A stretch of 64,000 nucleotides of DNA. It comes from Cycas panzhihuaensis. Lineage: Eukaryota; Cycadophyta. Both the position numbers and the translations under genes were made by a program. The notes under the pieces are model-generated. The model was given only the letters and a program-made list of their open reading frames with translations, was not told the origin of the DNA and did no database searches. Of this stretch, positions 22,764 to 33,838 are shown piece by piece. The first letter of the stretch is position 1; each line of letters starts with the position of its first letter. Where the stretch lies: the NCBI GenBank assembly GCA_023213395.1, contig CM041465.1, forward strand, positions 77,507,741-77,571,740. Reading direction: 5' to 3'.

Positions 22764-23070
22764 TGGGATATTAAAATATAGATAAAATAAGGACATAATT
22801 GTTAATGAATATTCATCGATGAAACACTAAAAAATGGTGGGTCCCACACTAAAGATAAAATCTATTATATAAAGACATCAATAGCACATGAGATGATGAT
22901 ATTGTATAGCATTTAATATAGCATATTATGTAGTATGTAATATTTTATAAAATAAAAAATGAAGATATCCTATGATATCATTTATGATCTTGGTATTTTT
23001 GTGATTATTTTATTTTGTTACTTTTTCATTCATTTATTTATTTAATATTATGGTGGTTATATTTCTATCA
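22764..23070 (+). repeat. LTR of a gag-only copia-type element
   Basis: A purine stretch (aagggcgag) precedes the TGGGATATT start. The LTR contains gtgggtcccacac and a ctattatataaag TATA-like box, then ends ctatca. The next bases (tggtattaaag) look like a Met-tRNA primer site. Having both a purine tract on the left and a primer site on the right is unusual. Length about 307 bp; ends are judged from motifs only. Confidence 0.5.
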
Positions 23071-23860
23071 TGGTATTAAAGTGATTTTACATTTCTAATA
23101 AGAAAAAACCTTAAACTTTCACCCTATATATGAAATGAGATTTTTATCTCAATTATTCATCCATATTTTAGTGATAAAACTCTAGGGTGGCTTGTTCATG
23201 AGCCCTTGGGAGTGCCTTAATTAGGAATATTTCTAAGTGAATTTTCTTATCAAATTTAATGAAAGGGTTACTAAGTGATGGGATGAAACCTAGATGGACT
23301 ACATAAGAAAGGACTTAATGAATTTCAAGAATAAATGTTGGAGGGAAGACAACAAAAAGGCACTAAATAGGACTTGAGCCAAACAAAGAGCTTATAAGGA
23401 GAAGGTAAGAAATTAGGAAAGGAGTAGAGAAGAACTAGTTAATTAGATTAGGGAATAACCCAATGAAGAGCTTATTGGTAAACAATACAATAAAAATTAT
23501 TATCAAGAAGAAATTTAGGGACTCCTAGCTAACTATGATACTCTTAAAGAGATGTGGATAGAACTATCTAACATGAAGCCCATTGATATATAATACAATA
23601 AATTGATAAGTGATATATAAGTTAAGTGAGGAAACCATTACTAGGTAGGACAACTCAAAAAAGGTACTTGATTTACTTTTTAATCCTATCTTGTATTTAC
23701 CTATTTCTTTTGAAAGTTTTTTTCTTCATCTCAAATTTTTAAATTATATAGCCTTGAAAATCCATCATCCCTTATACCACAAAGCCTTATAAATTATTTA
23801 GAACCTGAAGCTTTAGGTTCTTTATTCTATTTATATGAAATTTTTATTCTGCTTGAGGTA
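23071..23860. other. AT-rich sequence, no assignment
   Basis: It may be the interior following the primer-like site at 23071. Around 23330-23580 there is a loosely open, charged plus-strand stretch (KQRAYKEK, REELVN, LLANYDTLKEMW), but no family could be named. Confidence 0.3.
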
Positions 23861-23865
23861 CCCTT
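23861..23865. repeat. Left target-site duplication of copia element A
   Basis: ccctt, identical to 49067-49071. Confidence 0.8.
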
Positions 23866-24227
23866 TGTGAGAACAATAGGATCTAAATACGTGTACCCTG
23901 ATTTAAGTATAGTGATTAAAATATTGATATATATTCAACAAAATATATAAATAAGCAAGACAGGTGAATTCACCACACTATAGGCTCTCTCTTGGCGAGA
24001 GCTTCTACATTAATCATAATTCAATGTGAAGTATAAAGGTGCAGGGTAATATTTATAGCCATCTATGAAGATTACAATGCATTGGGATAGGTCAACTTAA
24101 CGACACAAGAGGTTAATTTGATCTCACTATCTAATGTGATTTAATTATATTAAAAGGTCTTTTTGTATAATATTAGTATACTAAGGTGTGAAGAAATGAA
24201 GGAGATATTAGAAAGTCCTTAATAACA
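23866..24227 (-). repeat. 3' LTR of copia A
   Basis: It starts TGTGAGAACAATAGG and ends taataaca on the plus strand. It aligns with 48689-49066 throughout (for example ggatctaaatac and gaaggagatatta). Confidence 0.85.
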
Positions 24228-24241
24228 ACTTCATTTCTTCA
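24228..24241 (-). other. Polypurine tract of copia A
   Basis: On the minus strand gaagaaatgaagt immediately precedes the 3' LTR. Confidence 0.6.
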
Positions 24242-26000
24242 GATGTTGAGGTCAAATCTAAATCGTTCAAATTTTAGTTTACCAAGTGTTTTAGTGAAGA
24301 TGTTTGCAAGCTGGTCTTCAATAAGATGGTAGATAAGATCAATTTTTTCATTTTGGATATGTTCACAGATGAAGTGTTGATGGATCTCAATGTGCTTGGT
24401 TCTAGCATAGAATACAAGACTCTTTGTCATCTTCAACACACTTTGATTGTCATAGTATAAGATGGTTGGTGAAGTTTGTTGAAGTCCAAGTTTAGTGAGA
24501 ATCCTTCTAAGCCAAATCAACTCAGTTATAGAATGGACAACTACTTTATATTCTACTTTGGTGGAGGAAAAGGTAACAGTGGGTTGCTTTTTATAACTCC
24601 ATCAGATTGCACCTAAGTTCATATCAAAATAATAGTTTGACGTTGAATGGCATATATACTAGTAATCAACCCAATCAACATATATATATCTCTTTAGAAT
24701 AGGTGATTTAGTCTTGTTGTATTTAATGTTAAATTGATGAGTACCACTGATATATTTGAGGATCCTGGTGGTTACTTATCAATGGGATGCTTTGGGTTGG
24801 GATATATACTCAGAGAAAAACTCTACTGCATAGGAGATGTCTAGGTGAGTGTGAGTGAGATAGATAAGACTCTCAACTAACTACTGGTACAAAGTAGGAT
24901 CAAAAAATTTTCCTTGTTCATCTAGGTTTAGTTTGGTTCCTGTCTCCATAGGAATTGGTACATGTTTGCATTCCATCATCCTGAATCTTTTCAAGAGTTC
25001 ATTGGTATATTTAGTTTGAGTTAGGAGGATGTGTCCTAGTTCTTGTCAAACCTTAATTCCAAGGAAGTAGTGAAGCAGGCCAAGATTAGTCATCTCAAAA
25101 TTGCTCCTTATCTCTAATTAGAGCCAAGAAATTCTATTTGTGTCATTGTCAATGATAGCAAGGCTATCCATATTAAGTATAATGATAGTAATCAAATTGT
25201 CTCTAACCCGAATGTAGAGATCAGTGTCAGAGGGTGAATGATTGAATCTATGTTGTATGAGAAATGCATCTATCTTTGTATACCAGTCACATGGTACTTG
25301 CTTGAGTCCATAAAGGGATTTATTGAGTCTACAAACTAATTATTCTTATCTTAGAATAGCATAGTCTGGGGATTGTTTCAAGAAAACCTCTTCTTTGAGC
25401 TCTCTATTAAGGAAGGCATTTTTTACATCTATTTGGTATACAGGCCATCCAAATTGGGCTAATAGGGACATAACCAAATGGAATGTGGTCATATTAGCTA
25501 TTGGTGTAAAGGTCTCATCATACTCAATTCCTTCCTATTGTTTGAAACCTCTTATAACAAGTTGAGTTTTGTGATGTTTTATAATTCCATCTACATAGAA
25601 CTTTATCTTATATAGCCATCTACAATCAATTACTTTCTTTTCAGGTGGTAATTCAGTGAACTTCCAAATGTTATTTTTTAAGATAGAATTCATCTCTTCA
25701 TCTATAGTTTGTTTTCATATTTGGTCTTTGATTGCCTTCTCAGACGTGGAAGGCTTAGGAGTTTTGAGAACACATGCCATGAGAGCAAAGTTTGTGGAGT
25801 GTCTCATTTTGGAAGGCCTCTTTTCAAATGTGGGAGGAGGAGGAATATCCTTTAAAAGTTATTATACCCACTTAGGAGGTGGCTAAAAGCTAGTGGCTTC
25901 CACCTAAAGGTCATCAATTAAAATGGGAGGCAAATTTATGCTTGCTTTAGTAGATAAAAAAGAAGTTATTGGAAATAATGATGGACCATAAGTATAGGAG
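24239..26000 (-). pseudogene. Copia A reverse transcriptase and RNase H
   Basis: Minus strand. The RNase H end (24239-24520) is open for 93 codons: ILYYDNQSVLKM, RTKHIEIHQHFI and DQLANIFTK, the standard copia C-terminal blocks. Upstream, RT shows NKSLYGLKQVPCDWY (about 25275-25320) and FNHSPSDTDLYI. The catalytic YVDD position reads NMDSL, so one of the two aspartates is lost. Stops and frameshifts are frequent. Weak AFLN-type and polyprotein linker sequence continues to about 26000. The protein would have copied element RNA into DNA; this copy cannot. Confidence 0.85.
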
Positions 26001-27200
26001 TAAGATGGTATAGGTGGCTTCAAAGTTTATCTAAGAGTCACTTGTGTCACACCAACTTCATCTTCTACTATAATCTAATGTAGAGGAGATATCAATACCT
26101 ATGGTTCTTCTATAAAGATTACATCCTGAGTTATTTAAGCTTGGTTACCAACTGTGCCAAAGACATTATAGGCTTTACAACTAGGTACATAGCCAAGGAA
26201 GATGCACTTAAGGCTCTTGTCATCAAGCTTCTTCCTGTTATCCTTTGGGATATGTTTGTATGCTATGCATCTAAAGATTTTAAGTGAGCTACATATGGTT
26301 TTCAGCTTGACCAAGCTTCTTTGGGAGTAATATTTATAATCGTAAATGTGAGACTTATGTTGGTTAGGTAAGTAGCCGTGGGAATGGCATCAACTGAAAG
26401 TCTAGTGGCAAGGTTGGCCGTACTAAGCATGACTTTTCCTTTATTAATCAAAGTCTAATCCATCCTTTTGACTACATCATTCTACTAGGGTGTGTGAGGA
26501 GTAGGAAATTGACATAGGATTCTATGTTTTTTACAAAAATTGTTAAATTGGTTTGAAATGTATTTACCACCATTATTAGATCTAAGGGTCTTAATTCTCA
26601 TCTCATTTTCATTTTTAGCAGCAGCTTTGAATTCTTTGAATTTGTCTAGGGCTTGATATTTATTTTACAAGAAGTAGACCCATACTTTCCTTAAGAAGTC
26701 ATCTATGAAGGTAATGAAATACCAGTTACCATTGAGAGAATGGGTGGACATATAGCCACAAATGTTAAAATGGACTAACTCTAATGGTTGTGAAGCTCTC
26801 CATGCATTCTTAGAAGGAAAATTTTCTCTTTGTTGCTTTCCCTTTAGGCATGCCTCATATATATTTTGGTATCTCTTGATTTTGGGTAGGTCATATATCA
26901 TTTTAAGCTTAGACATAAGATTCAATCTTTGCATATTCAAATAAACTAGGTGTTGATGTTATATGTGGTCTTTGGATCTATTTGTGGTCACTTCTCTTGG
27001 TTCATGTATGCAAGAGGACTCTTTCTCAATTACATTCTTCCCCTTATCACATTGAGTTATATTGGCCATTGAGTAGGATTCATGTTGAAGAGTAATGACA
27101 AGAGGGATATCATCTAGCCTATATAAGCCACCATCTTCATGTCTTGTAGCTACAAGTTTTCATGTAGCATGATCTGTAATTTTACAAATATCTTAGCTAA
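26001..27200 (-). pseudogene. Copia A integrase
   Basis: Minus strand. The frame 26665-26940 carries the zinc-binding tail (IYEACLKGKQ), LVHFNICGYM and YFITFIDDFLRKVWVYF, which contains the first catalytic aspartates. Next to it (about 26555-26610) the second block reads LRSNNGGKY, where LRTDNGGEY is expected, so Asp has become Asn. The downstream region to 26001 holds remnants of the catalytic Glu block and the C-terminal domain with stops. The enzyme would have inserted element DNA. Confidence 0.8.
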
Positions 27201-27530
27201 AGCAGACATCTAAGTTCTACTTATCCATTTGGTTGATGGAAGGTAAGTTTATCTTCATACTAAGTACAAGGAATATATTACTGATATGGTGTCTGATATT
27301 GGAGTCCTTCAATGTAATATGTACCCTACTAATTTTAGTCACATTAAAAGTCAAGTTATTTTCAAATATGACTATTTGAGTATTAATAGGTTGGGTTTCT
27401 TTCAATAATTTTTTAGAACATGTCATGTGTCTTGTTATACTAGAATAAAAAACACATGTGGTCTCATCAAGTTGAGAGGACAATGTTATAAAAAATGGGT
27501 TATGGAAGAAGAATTCTTGACCATCTCCCA
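27201..27530 (-). pseudogene. Copia A protease region
   Basis: The minus frame 27217-27531 reads VFYSSITRHMTCSKKLL. The copia protease consensus here is a D-S-G-A-S-x-H-M active loop, so the catalytic Asp-Ser-Gly is lost. The rest (LTFNVTKISRVHI, ISNIFLVLSMKINLPSINQ) follows the normal copia protease and its C-terminal leucine block. It would process Gag-Pol. Confidence 0.75.
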
Positions 27531-28563
27531 TATTGCCACCTTGTTGTTGATTATATTATTGGTTCCTTTAATTCCTATCTGATAACCGTTACTTATTTTG
27601 AGGTCTTTGACCTTGTGTAGGCCTTGGATTCTAATTCTATTGATAGAATTGGCCTTCAGGTTGATATGATAGCCCCTCTTGCAGGTAGAAAAGGCCTTCT
27701 TAGTTTTGAACGGGACCATATTGTTGATAATAAGGGCCTCCTTATTGTGGAAATGGGGCTCCATAAGGAGGACATGGTCCTCCTTATTGATAAGAAGCTC
27801 CTTGTCTTTGTTTATTATAGTCAGGGCCTTCTTGATGGTATGTAGGTTCTTCTTATTGATAAATGAGAGGTGCTTGTTGACTAAATGGACCATATGCTTG
27901 GTTCCTTTAGTTCTGTAAGAGTTATAGATCAGTGTATCTTCTCCTACATTCAACAGATAAGCATCCAGATTTTCCATAATAAAGGCAAGTTATTTTTTGT
28001 TTGCCCTACTCATTCTTTTGAGACTATCCCTGTGGTTGATGTTGTGACTATTGAGGCTACTAATTTGGACAGTAGGAGGAAGAGTAGCCAATAAGATATT
28101 GTTCAGTTGGTTGCTAATGTGACTCTTGTGTTATAGAGAGACTCTAAGAGTTGGTTTAGGTCTTGTTATTGACTAAGCTATTGGGCTACTTTATTAACAG
28201 TCTTGCTCTTTTTCAAGTTTTAGGCTACAAAGGCAGGAGCTGAGTCAGATGTTAATGTCATTCCTAGTCGGTTAAGAATATTTTCCTCTTAAAGTAAGAG
28301 CCCTTCAAAAGTTATGAAGTCCATCTTGGAATAGTTATCATGTAACTTGGAGATAAAGGAGTTGTATTCAATGGGTAAAATATTTATAATTCTTGAGATT
28401 AGATCATGGTTGGAAGGAGGCTCACTAAGGATAATTAATTAATTTTTAATGGTTTTGACTTAAGTCAAATGATTTATAATGTTTTTAGTAAAAGGCATGG
28501 AAAATAGGTGAGTCTTAAGGGTAAGAGACCTAGATTTATCATTCCTCTCATAGAATGAACAAA
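27531..28563 (-). pseudogene. gag: Copia A gag, C-terminal part (split by element B)
   Basis: Minus strand. After the break at 28563 the frame continues with the gag helices (SRSLTLKTHLF, SEPPSNHDLISRI, EYNSFISKLH), then a Gln/Asn-rich linker. A zinc knuckle lies at 27946-27987 and reads CLYYGKSGCLSVEC: the second Cys has become Tyr and the His has become Cys, so metal binding is unlikely. The other gag half is at 36095-36402. The two halves share one frame when element B and one gtatg copy are discounted. Stops remain. Confidence 0.8.
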
Positions 28564-28568
28564 GTATG
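28564..28568. repeat. Left target-site duplication of copia B
   Basis: gtatg, identical to 36090-36094. Confidence 0.85.
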
Positions 28569-28861
28569 TGAAGGAAGGGAATAAATCACTCATATGCACA
28601 CAATAGAAATGGAGAATGAAAAAGAGATGAAACAAGATATGAGAGTAAGCTTAGAGGTGAGAATGAATAATAATTGAGATTTTGTCTTTTATTATTGAGG
28701 GTGAGCATTAGGGTTAGGATTTTTTTGTCTAATGATATGAACCTAAAATTACATCTAAATGCATATAAAGTACATTTCATTAAGAGACTAATGCTAATAA
28801 TATATTCTAAGGTCATATAATTAATCTACACAAATGACCTTGATACATTAACCTCTTTTAA
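28569..28861 (-). repeat. 3' LTR of copia B
   Basis: It begins tgaaggaaggg and ends acctcttttaa. It matches 35779-36089 (for example gagggtgagcattagggtt). A minus-strand purine tract, attaaggggga, adjoins at 28862-28875. Confidence 0.85.
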
Positions 28862-29330
28862 TTCCCCCTTAATAGTGGAAGGTCATTTTTAGAAAATTTG
28901 TTTTATGAGGTCTTCATTTGAGTATCATTATTACATTGAAATTTTAAATGACACTTTCATGGAAAAACTCTCATGGGGAATAAAAACCCACAAACTTTTT
29001 AAGATTTATAGCCCCTTTTGTAAATCAAAATGGTTAAGGTGGCTCTTTGATGTAGCTTGATAGCCAAGTAGTTTAAATGTGCAGTTTAATATGTTAAGTC
29101 TCCATATACCATTTAGTCATCCTCTATGCCCTTTTGGGTTTTCACAGGTTCTGATTTTCTAAAACTAGTACAACCTTTATCCTTCTGTGCTCACATGGGG
29201 TTTTCATAAATAGGATAGAGTAGAGACTTACTTTTATTCTTCCGCACCCATAAAGGGTTTTCACGAAGAGAATAGAGTATGATGATCTTATTGTCATTTT
29301 CTTTGATCAGTGGAAGATGGAGATCCCAAG
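28862..29330 (-). other. 3' UTR of copia B with purine tract
   Basis: It is non-coding and similar to 41786-42260 in element C. On the plus strand it holds repeated ggggttttca / gggttttcacga blocks (about 29135-29270) separated by about 60 bp, each followed by a gatagagta-like motif. Confidence 0.6.
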
Positions 29331-31000
29331 GTTGAGCTACCTTCAAAATTATTCAAACTTTACTTTTTGTAGCAATTTGGTGAAGATATCGGCCACTTGA
29401 TCTATTGTGGGGCAGTATTCCAGTTGAATTGTGTCGTCATGAATAAGTTCTCTAATCCTGTAGACTTTCGTACTTATGCGTTTGGTATGATCATGAAATA
29501 CAAGATTTTTTGCCATTTAGCTTATTGATTGATTATCCACACAAAGATCGGTAGGACTTGTTTGAGTGATATTCAATGTTTTCAATAATTTTCTAAGCCA
29601 TATCACCTCCTTGTTAGTCTCAAAAGGAACAATGTATTCAACTTTAGTAGTTGAATCTGTAACTATCTTCTATCATCTGGATCTCCATGTTATTGGTGTT
29701 GTTCCAAGAAACGTTACATATCTAGGTGTAGATCTTCCTATATCTTTATCTTCTACAAAGTTTAAGTCTGTGTATGCAGAAAGTTTGAAGTCTTAATTAG
29801 GTTCATACAACAGACCATATTTGCTGGTTATCTTAAGGTATCTCAACACTCGTATTGCTGCTTGCTAATGATTTTGCTTAGGATTTGTCATCTAATGAGC
29901 AAGAATGTCAATAGTGTGTGCAATATCTGGCCTTGTATTGGTAGTGTAGATGAGACTACCTACAATTTTCCTGTAGAGTGTTGTGTATGCCTCCCTAGTG
30001 TCACCTTTAGTTAAGAGTTTAGTATTAGGGTCCATAGGTAATATTACTGGCGGAGCATCTTCTAACTGAAACTTAGTTAGAAGATCATTGATATATTTTT
30101 CTTGGGAGAGGAAATATTTTTCATTTTTTTGTGTTACTTTAATTCTCAAGTAATATTTCATCAAACAGAGGTTAGGTAATTCAAACATTTTGCCAAGGTC
30201 CTTTTTCAGCTAGTTTATTGCCTATTCACTATTACCTATTACTAGCATATCATCCACAAAGATTATGAGACAAGTGACTTTATTCTTATGGTGCTTGATG
30301 AACAATGTTACATCAATATCTTGGTAGTCACAAATCTCATATCCAAGTTGCCTCATTCTTTTAGACAACTTGGCAAACCAAGTATGAGGGGCTTGTTTAA
30401 GGCCATACAAGGACTTTCTGATCTTACAAACCTTATGCTCTTGACCTTCAATCTTATATTCTTTTGGTTGAGTCATATAAATTTCTTCTTCAAGATCTCC
30501 ATTGAGAAATGCAGTCTTAAGATTGAGTTGGTGGATTTTCCAACCCTGTTGAGAAACCAAGGCCACAAGAGTTCTAATTGTAGGCCATTTGGTTGTAGGT
30601 GCAAAGACTTTAGTGTAGTTAATGCCTTTCCTTTATATAAATCCTTTAGTTACCAACCTCACCTTGTGTTTTTCAAGGGTGCCATCTGATCTATATTTGT
30701 TTTTGAACACCCATTTATTTTGAACTACCTTTTTGCTAAGTGGTAGATCAACGAGCTCCCATGTATTGTTCTTGATAAGAGATTGGTACTCTTTGTTTAT
30801 GGCGTTTCTCTAAACTATATGTTTTATAGCTTTTTGGTACATTAGGGGCTCTTCATTAAGAGTAAGGTGCAGTTCTGCTAGTTCAAGCTCACTATATAAT
30901 AATTCCTACATTCTTGCTCTATGGGCACTTTGAGTTCTAGTTTTACCCATCTCATCTGGTCGTATGTCCTTATTGAGTTGGTGGGCTTCTCAAGATCCTC
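29331..31000 (-). pseudogene. Copia B reverse transcriptase and RNase H
   Basis: Minus strand, and the best-preserved copia RT here. The frame 30222-30566 has LNLKTAFLNGDLEEEIYM, KSLYGLKQAPHTWF and FVDDMLVIGN, with both catalytic aspartates present. The next frame (29892-30188) continues with YYLRIKVTQ, YINDLLTKF and YRKIVGSLIYTTNTRPDI. RNase H follows to about 29331 with more stops (the decayed DNQS and TKHI blocks). Upstream (30570-31000) are the WELVDLPL-type block and linker. One frame change and stops make it non-functional. Confidence 0.9.
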
Positions 31001-32600
31001 AAGTTGGAAATGAAGTCCTCATTTCTTCAACTTCTTGGTTCTCATTTTGTTCATTGAAATGATTATTTTATGAGGAGGATGTTGATGCACCTGAGGAAGA
31101 TGGTCCTTCTACCACTGTTTTTCTTTTGTCAATTGAAGGTGGAGAGGATGGTTCTTCTATAATGGCTTTGTCTTTGTCAACTTTGTTATCTTCAAAAGAT
31201 GGTGTTAGATGTGCACTCATCGGTTCAGAGTCACAACTTGTATCCTTCGAGGGTCTATTGTCAGCTTTCAATATTTGGAGTAATTTATGCCTGTTCCCCT
31301 CCCTAAATTTTGGAATCTGAATATCATACTTGATAACATGATTATAACGGCATGAGGGTATTTTAGAGTCCAGTTTAAGTAACTGATCCTCTATCTCTGT
31401 AAAAATGACACCTTTAGTAACAATGATTTTTCGTTGTAAAGGTACAAAGACCTTATACATTTTCTTATTCATAGCGTATCTAACAAAGATGCCTTTAAGT
31501 GCCCTTGGCTAGAGTTTATTTCGATTTGCATCTAGAATGTAGGAATAGCATGTAGAGCCAAAAATTTTGAAGTAGTGAACAATGGGGGTTTGTCATAACC
31601 ACATTTCATTATGTGCTTGTCCTTCTTTTGATGGGCTAACAATATTGATAAAACAAATAATTGTCTAAATTGCTTTGGCCCATAGGTAAGCAGGTACATT
31701 TTTTTATATCAACATAGCCCAAGCTATGTTCATGATTATCCTATTCATGCACTCGGTAACTCCATTTTGTTGTGGGGTACCTATTACTGTTGTTTGATGC
31801 TTGATGCCATTGTCTCGAAGGTAGCTTTCAAACTCGTGTGAGGTATATTCACCACCATTATCAGTTCGAAGACATTTAAGTTGATAACCTGACTCTTTTT
31901 CAGTAAGGGCTTTGAATTCTTTGAATACATTGAATGCTTCATCTTTCTTGTGTAGAAAAACTACCCATATTTTTTTAGTGAAATCATCAATGAAAGAGAT
32001 GTAATATAATTTGACCCTTAGTAAAGGAATGGGCATTGGACTGCATAAATCAAGTGTACCATTTGTAATGGATGGCTCAATTTCCACTGACTTTTGGGAA
32101 AGGTTTATCAATGAGATTTGGTAATGATACAAGATTCACATTTAAAGGGCTTAGAGAAGAACTTTGGAAGATTTGGAAGAGTATTAGAAAGATTTCTAAG
32201 TCTATCAATGTGAGTATGGTCCATGCGAGCATGCGAAAGAGCTTCTGGTGACAACATTAGAAGGGTTAAGATGAAAATAAATGTAAATTCTTCATCGACA
32301 GACGAGATTTAGGCCCAATGGGCTTTAGAAGATGGAGAGTCATTTAGTCGAAAGAGTTTTCCAGAGAGATGTCAAGTTAAAACCACTTGATTAATTGGAG
32401 GGTAAATGACCTGGAGAGTCTAGTTATTTACAATTACAGTTAGATCAAATCTATAAGAGATAGGTGTAGATAAGGAGAGTAGGTTTTGTTTAAGATTGGG
32501 TATGTATAAGACATCAAGCAATCTAAAATCTTCTAAGCCTGGGAGTTTCAAGCGAATATTACTAATTCTTTTAATAGGTTGTTATGATTTATGAGCCATG
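31001..32600 (-). pseudogene. Copia B integrase and C-terminal linker
   Basis: Minus frame 31704-32132 shows YISFIDDFTKKIWVVFL, LRTDNGGEYTSHEF and PQQNGVTECMN. The first Asp, second Asp and Glu of the DDE triad are all present, although the basic residues after Glu are changed. Frame 31068-31472 carries the GYDxxxKAYR-type C-terminal region (KMYKVFVPLQRKI) and an acidic Ser/Pro-rich linker before RT. The zinc-binding start lies at about 32130-32300 with stops. Confidence 0.85.
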
Positions 32601-32880
32601 TGAACAACTCTTTAAACATTTGAGTCAAATGTCTGATATAGACTACGATTGCATGTCATATGTTTAGTTGCTCCTGTTTCCATGATCCACTGTCCATCGA
32701 TTGAAGCCACACTATTTGTAATTCCAATAGGGTTTGGCATTGGTGAAGGGAATTCATAAGTGAAATATCAACATCGAGCTTCAAAGTATCTCTTTGGTTG
32801 GTCAATGGTATTTGATGCTAAAGATTCTTTACAAGTTTCTTCAACATTGTGAGCTCCACATTTTAGTTGGAACTTGGCCA
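32601..32880 (-). pseudogene. Copia B protease region
   Basis: Minus strand. WIMETGATKHM lies near 32660-32695, where the copia protease loop (DSGAS-type) is expected, with Glu-Thr in place of Asp-Ser. The flanks match the order gag, protease, integrase. Short and decayed. Confidence 0.6.
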
Positions 32881-33838
32881 ACTTATAAGTGGTAGTTCAG
32901 CAGTCCTTTACTAAGTGTCCTTTACAATTATACCGATCACACATAATAGTTTGATTACTAGTCCCTAAAGAGGTACTAATTTAGCCTGATTGTCTTGTTC
33001 TTTGTTGAGGTGGCCCTTGGCCTTGAGACTGTCGAGGCTATGATTGAGGGTTTGCTTGACCTTATGGACAATTTTCCATATTTCTTCCTCTTCCTCTTAC
33101 TCGGTTATTTCCTCTACCATGAGAGGGACCTTAATTTCTTGTGTAGCAAACTTCTTCTTCTATCTCAAAGGCTACATCTGGAAGAGAGTCAAAGGCTACA
33201 AAGTTCGTATCAAATATCTTGTCAAATTCTATGAACTTATCAGTAAGTGCTTCAAAGTTGAGTGTCTTCAATGTTCTACTAGATTGAAGACTTCTAAATA
33301 AGTTTTTATAATCAGGAACATGTAGACATGAATGGATCAAGAATGTCCAAGTGATACATTAGGTCTTAAAATCTTTATCAATTACCTTCTTGATTAATCG
33401 AAGGAGATTTATTGTCTCATGAGCTTGTCCCTTCTGCATTTTTAATTTGTTCATTTTTAGAACAAGATGAACAAATTTTAAATTTTATTTAGTATCAAAG
33501 TTCTTCTTGAGAACTTCAAGGACCTTCTAGGCTATATCATGTTGCTCTTTATTAATCAAGTTGTGCAAGGAGTGATTAGTGACCAACAAAACTCCTGCAC
33601 GAATCTTTTCATCATCTTTCTCCCATTGCAATTTGGCTGTAACATTTGTAGGAGTTATTGGGGTGGATCCACCATAAGTGGATGTTATAGTTGTTGTTGG
33701 TATGTTGGGTGTAGGCTACAAATGGGATCTCTAAAGGCCTTCATACTTTACAGTATTTTAAACTCCAGTGTACCATAGATCTTAAATTTCATTACCTTTC
33801 AATATGCAGTTAACATTCTACTTAAATTGAGATGATAT
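32881..33838 (-). pseudogene. gag: Copia B gag
   Basis: Minus strand. The start codon position reads ATA (33836-33838) where element C has ATG, so the start is lost. After a stop at codon 7 the protein shows TGV.NTVKYEGL, LQWEKDDEKIRAGVLL and NLINKEQHD, as in C, then DKFIEFDKIFDTNF and a basic Gly/Arg-rich stretch. A zinc knuckle near 32900-32945 reads CDRYNCKGHLVKDC, with one Cys replaced by Tyr. The fold would form the particle. It shares its whole domain order with C gag (45100-46104), and codon changes between them are mostly single-base. Confidence 0.8.

Noticed and set aside
23330-23600. Charged, partly open plus-strand stretch as LINE ORF2 linker
   Set aside because: The likeness rests on charge and spacing only. 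No endonuclease or RT block lies nearby.
30288-30689. 133-codon plus-strand ORF
   Set aside because: Antisense shadow of the copia B reverse transcriptase with its FVDD site.
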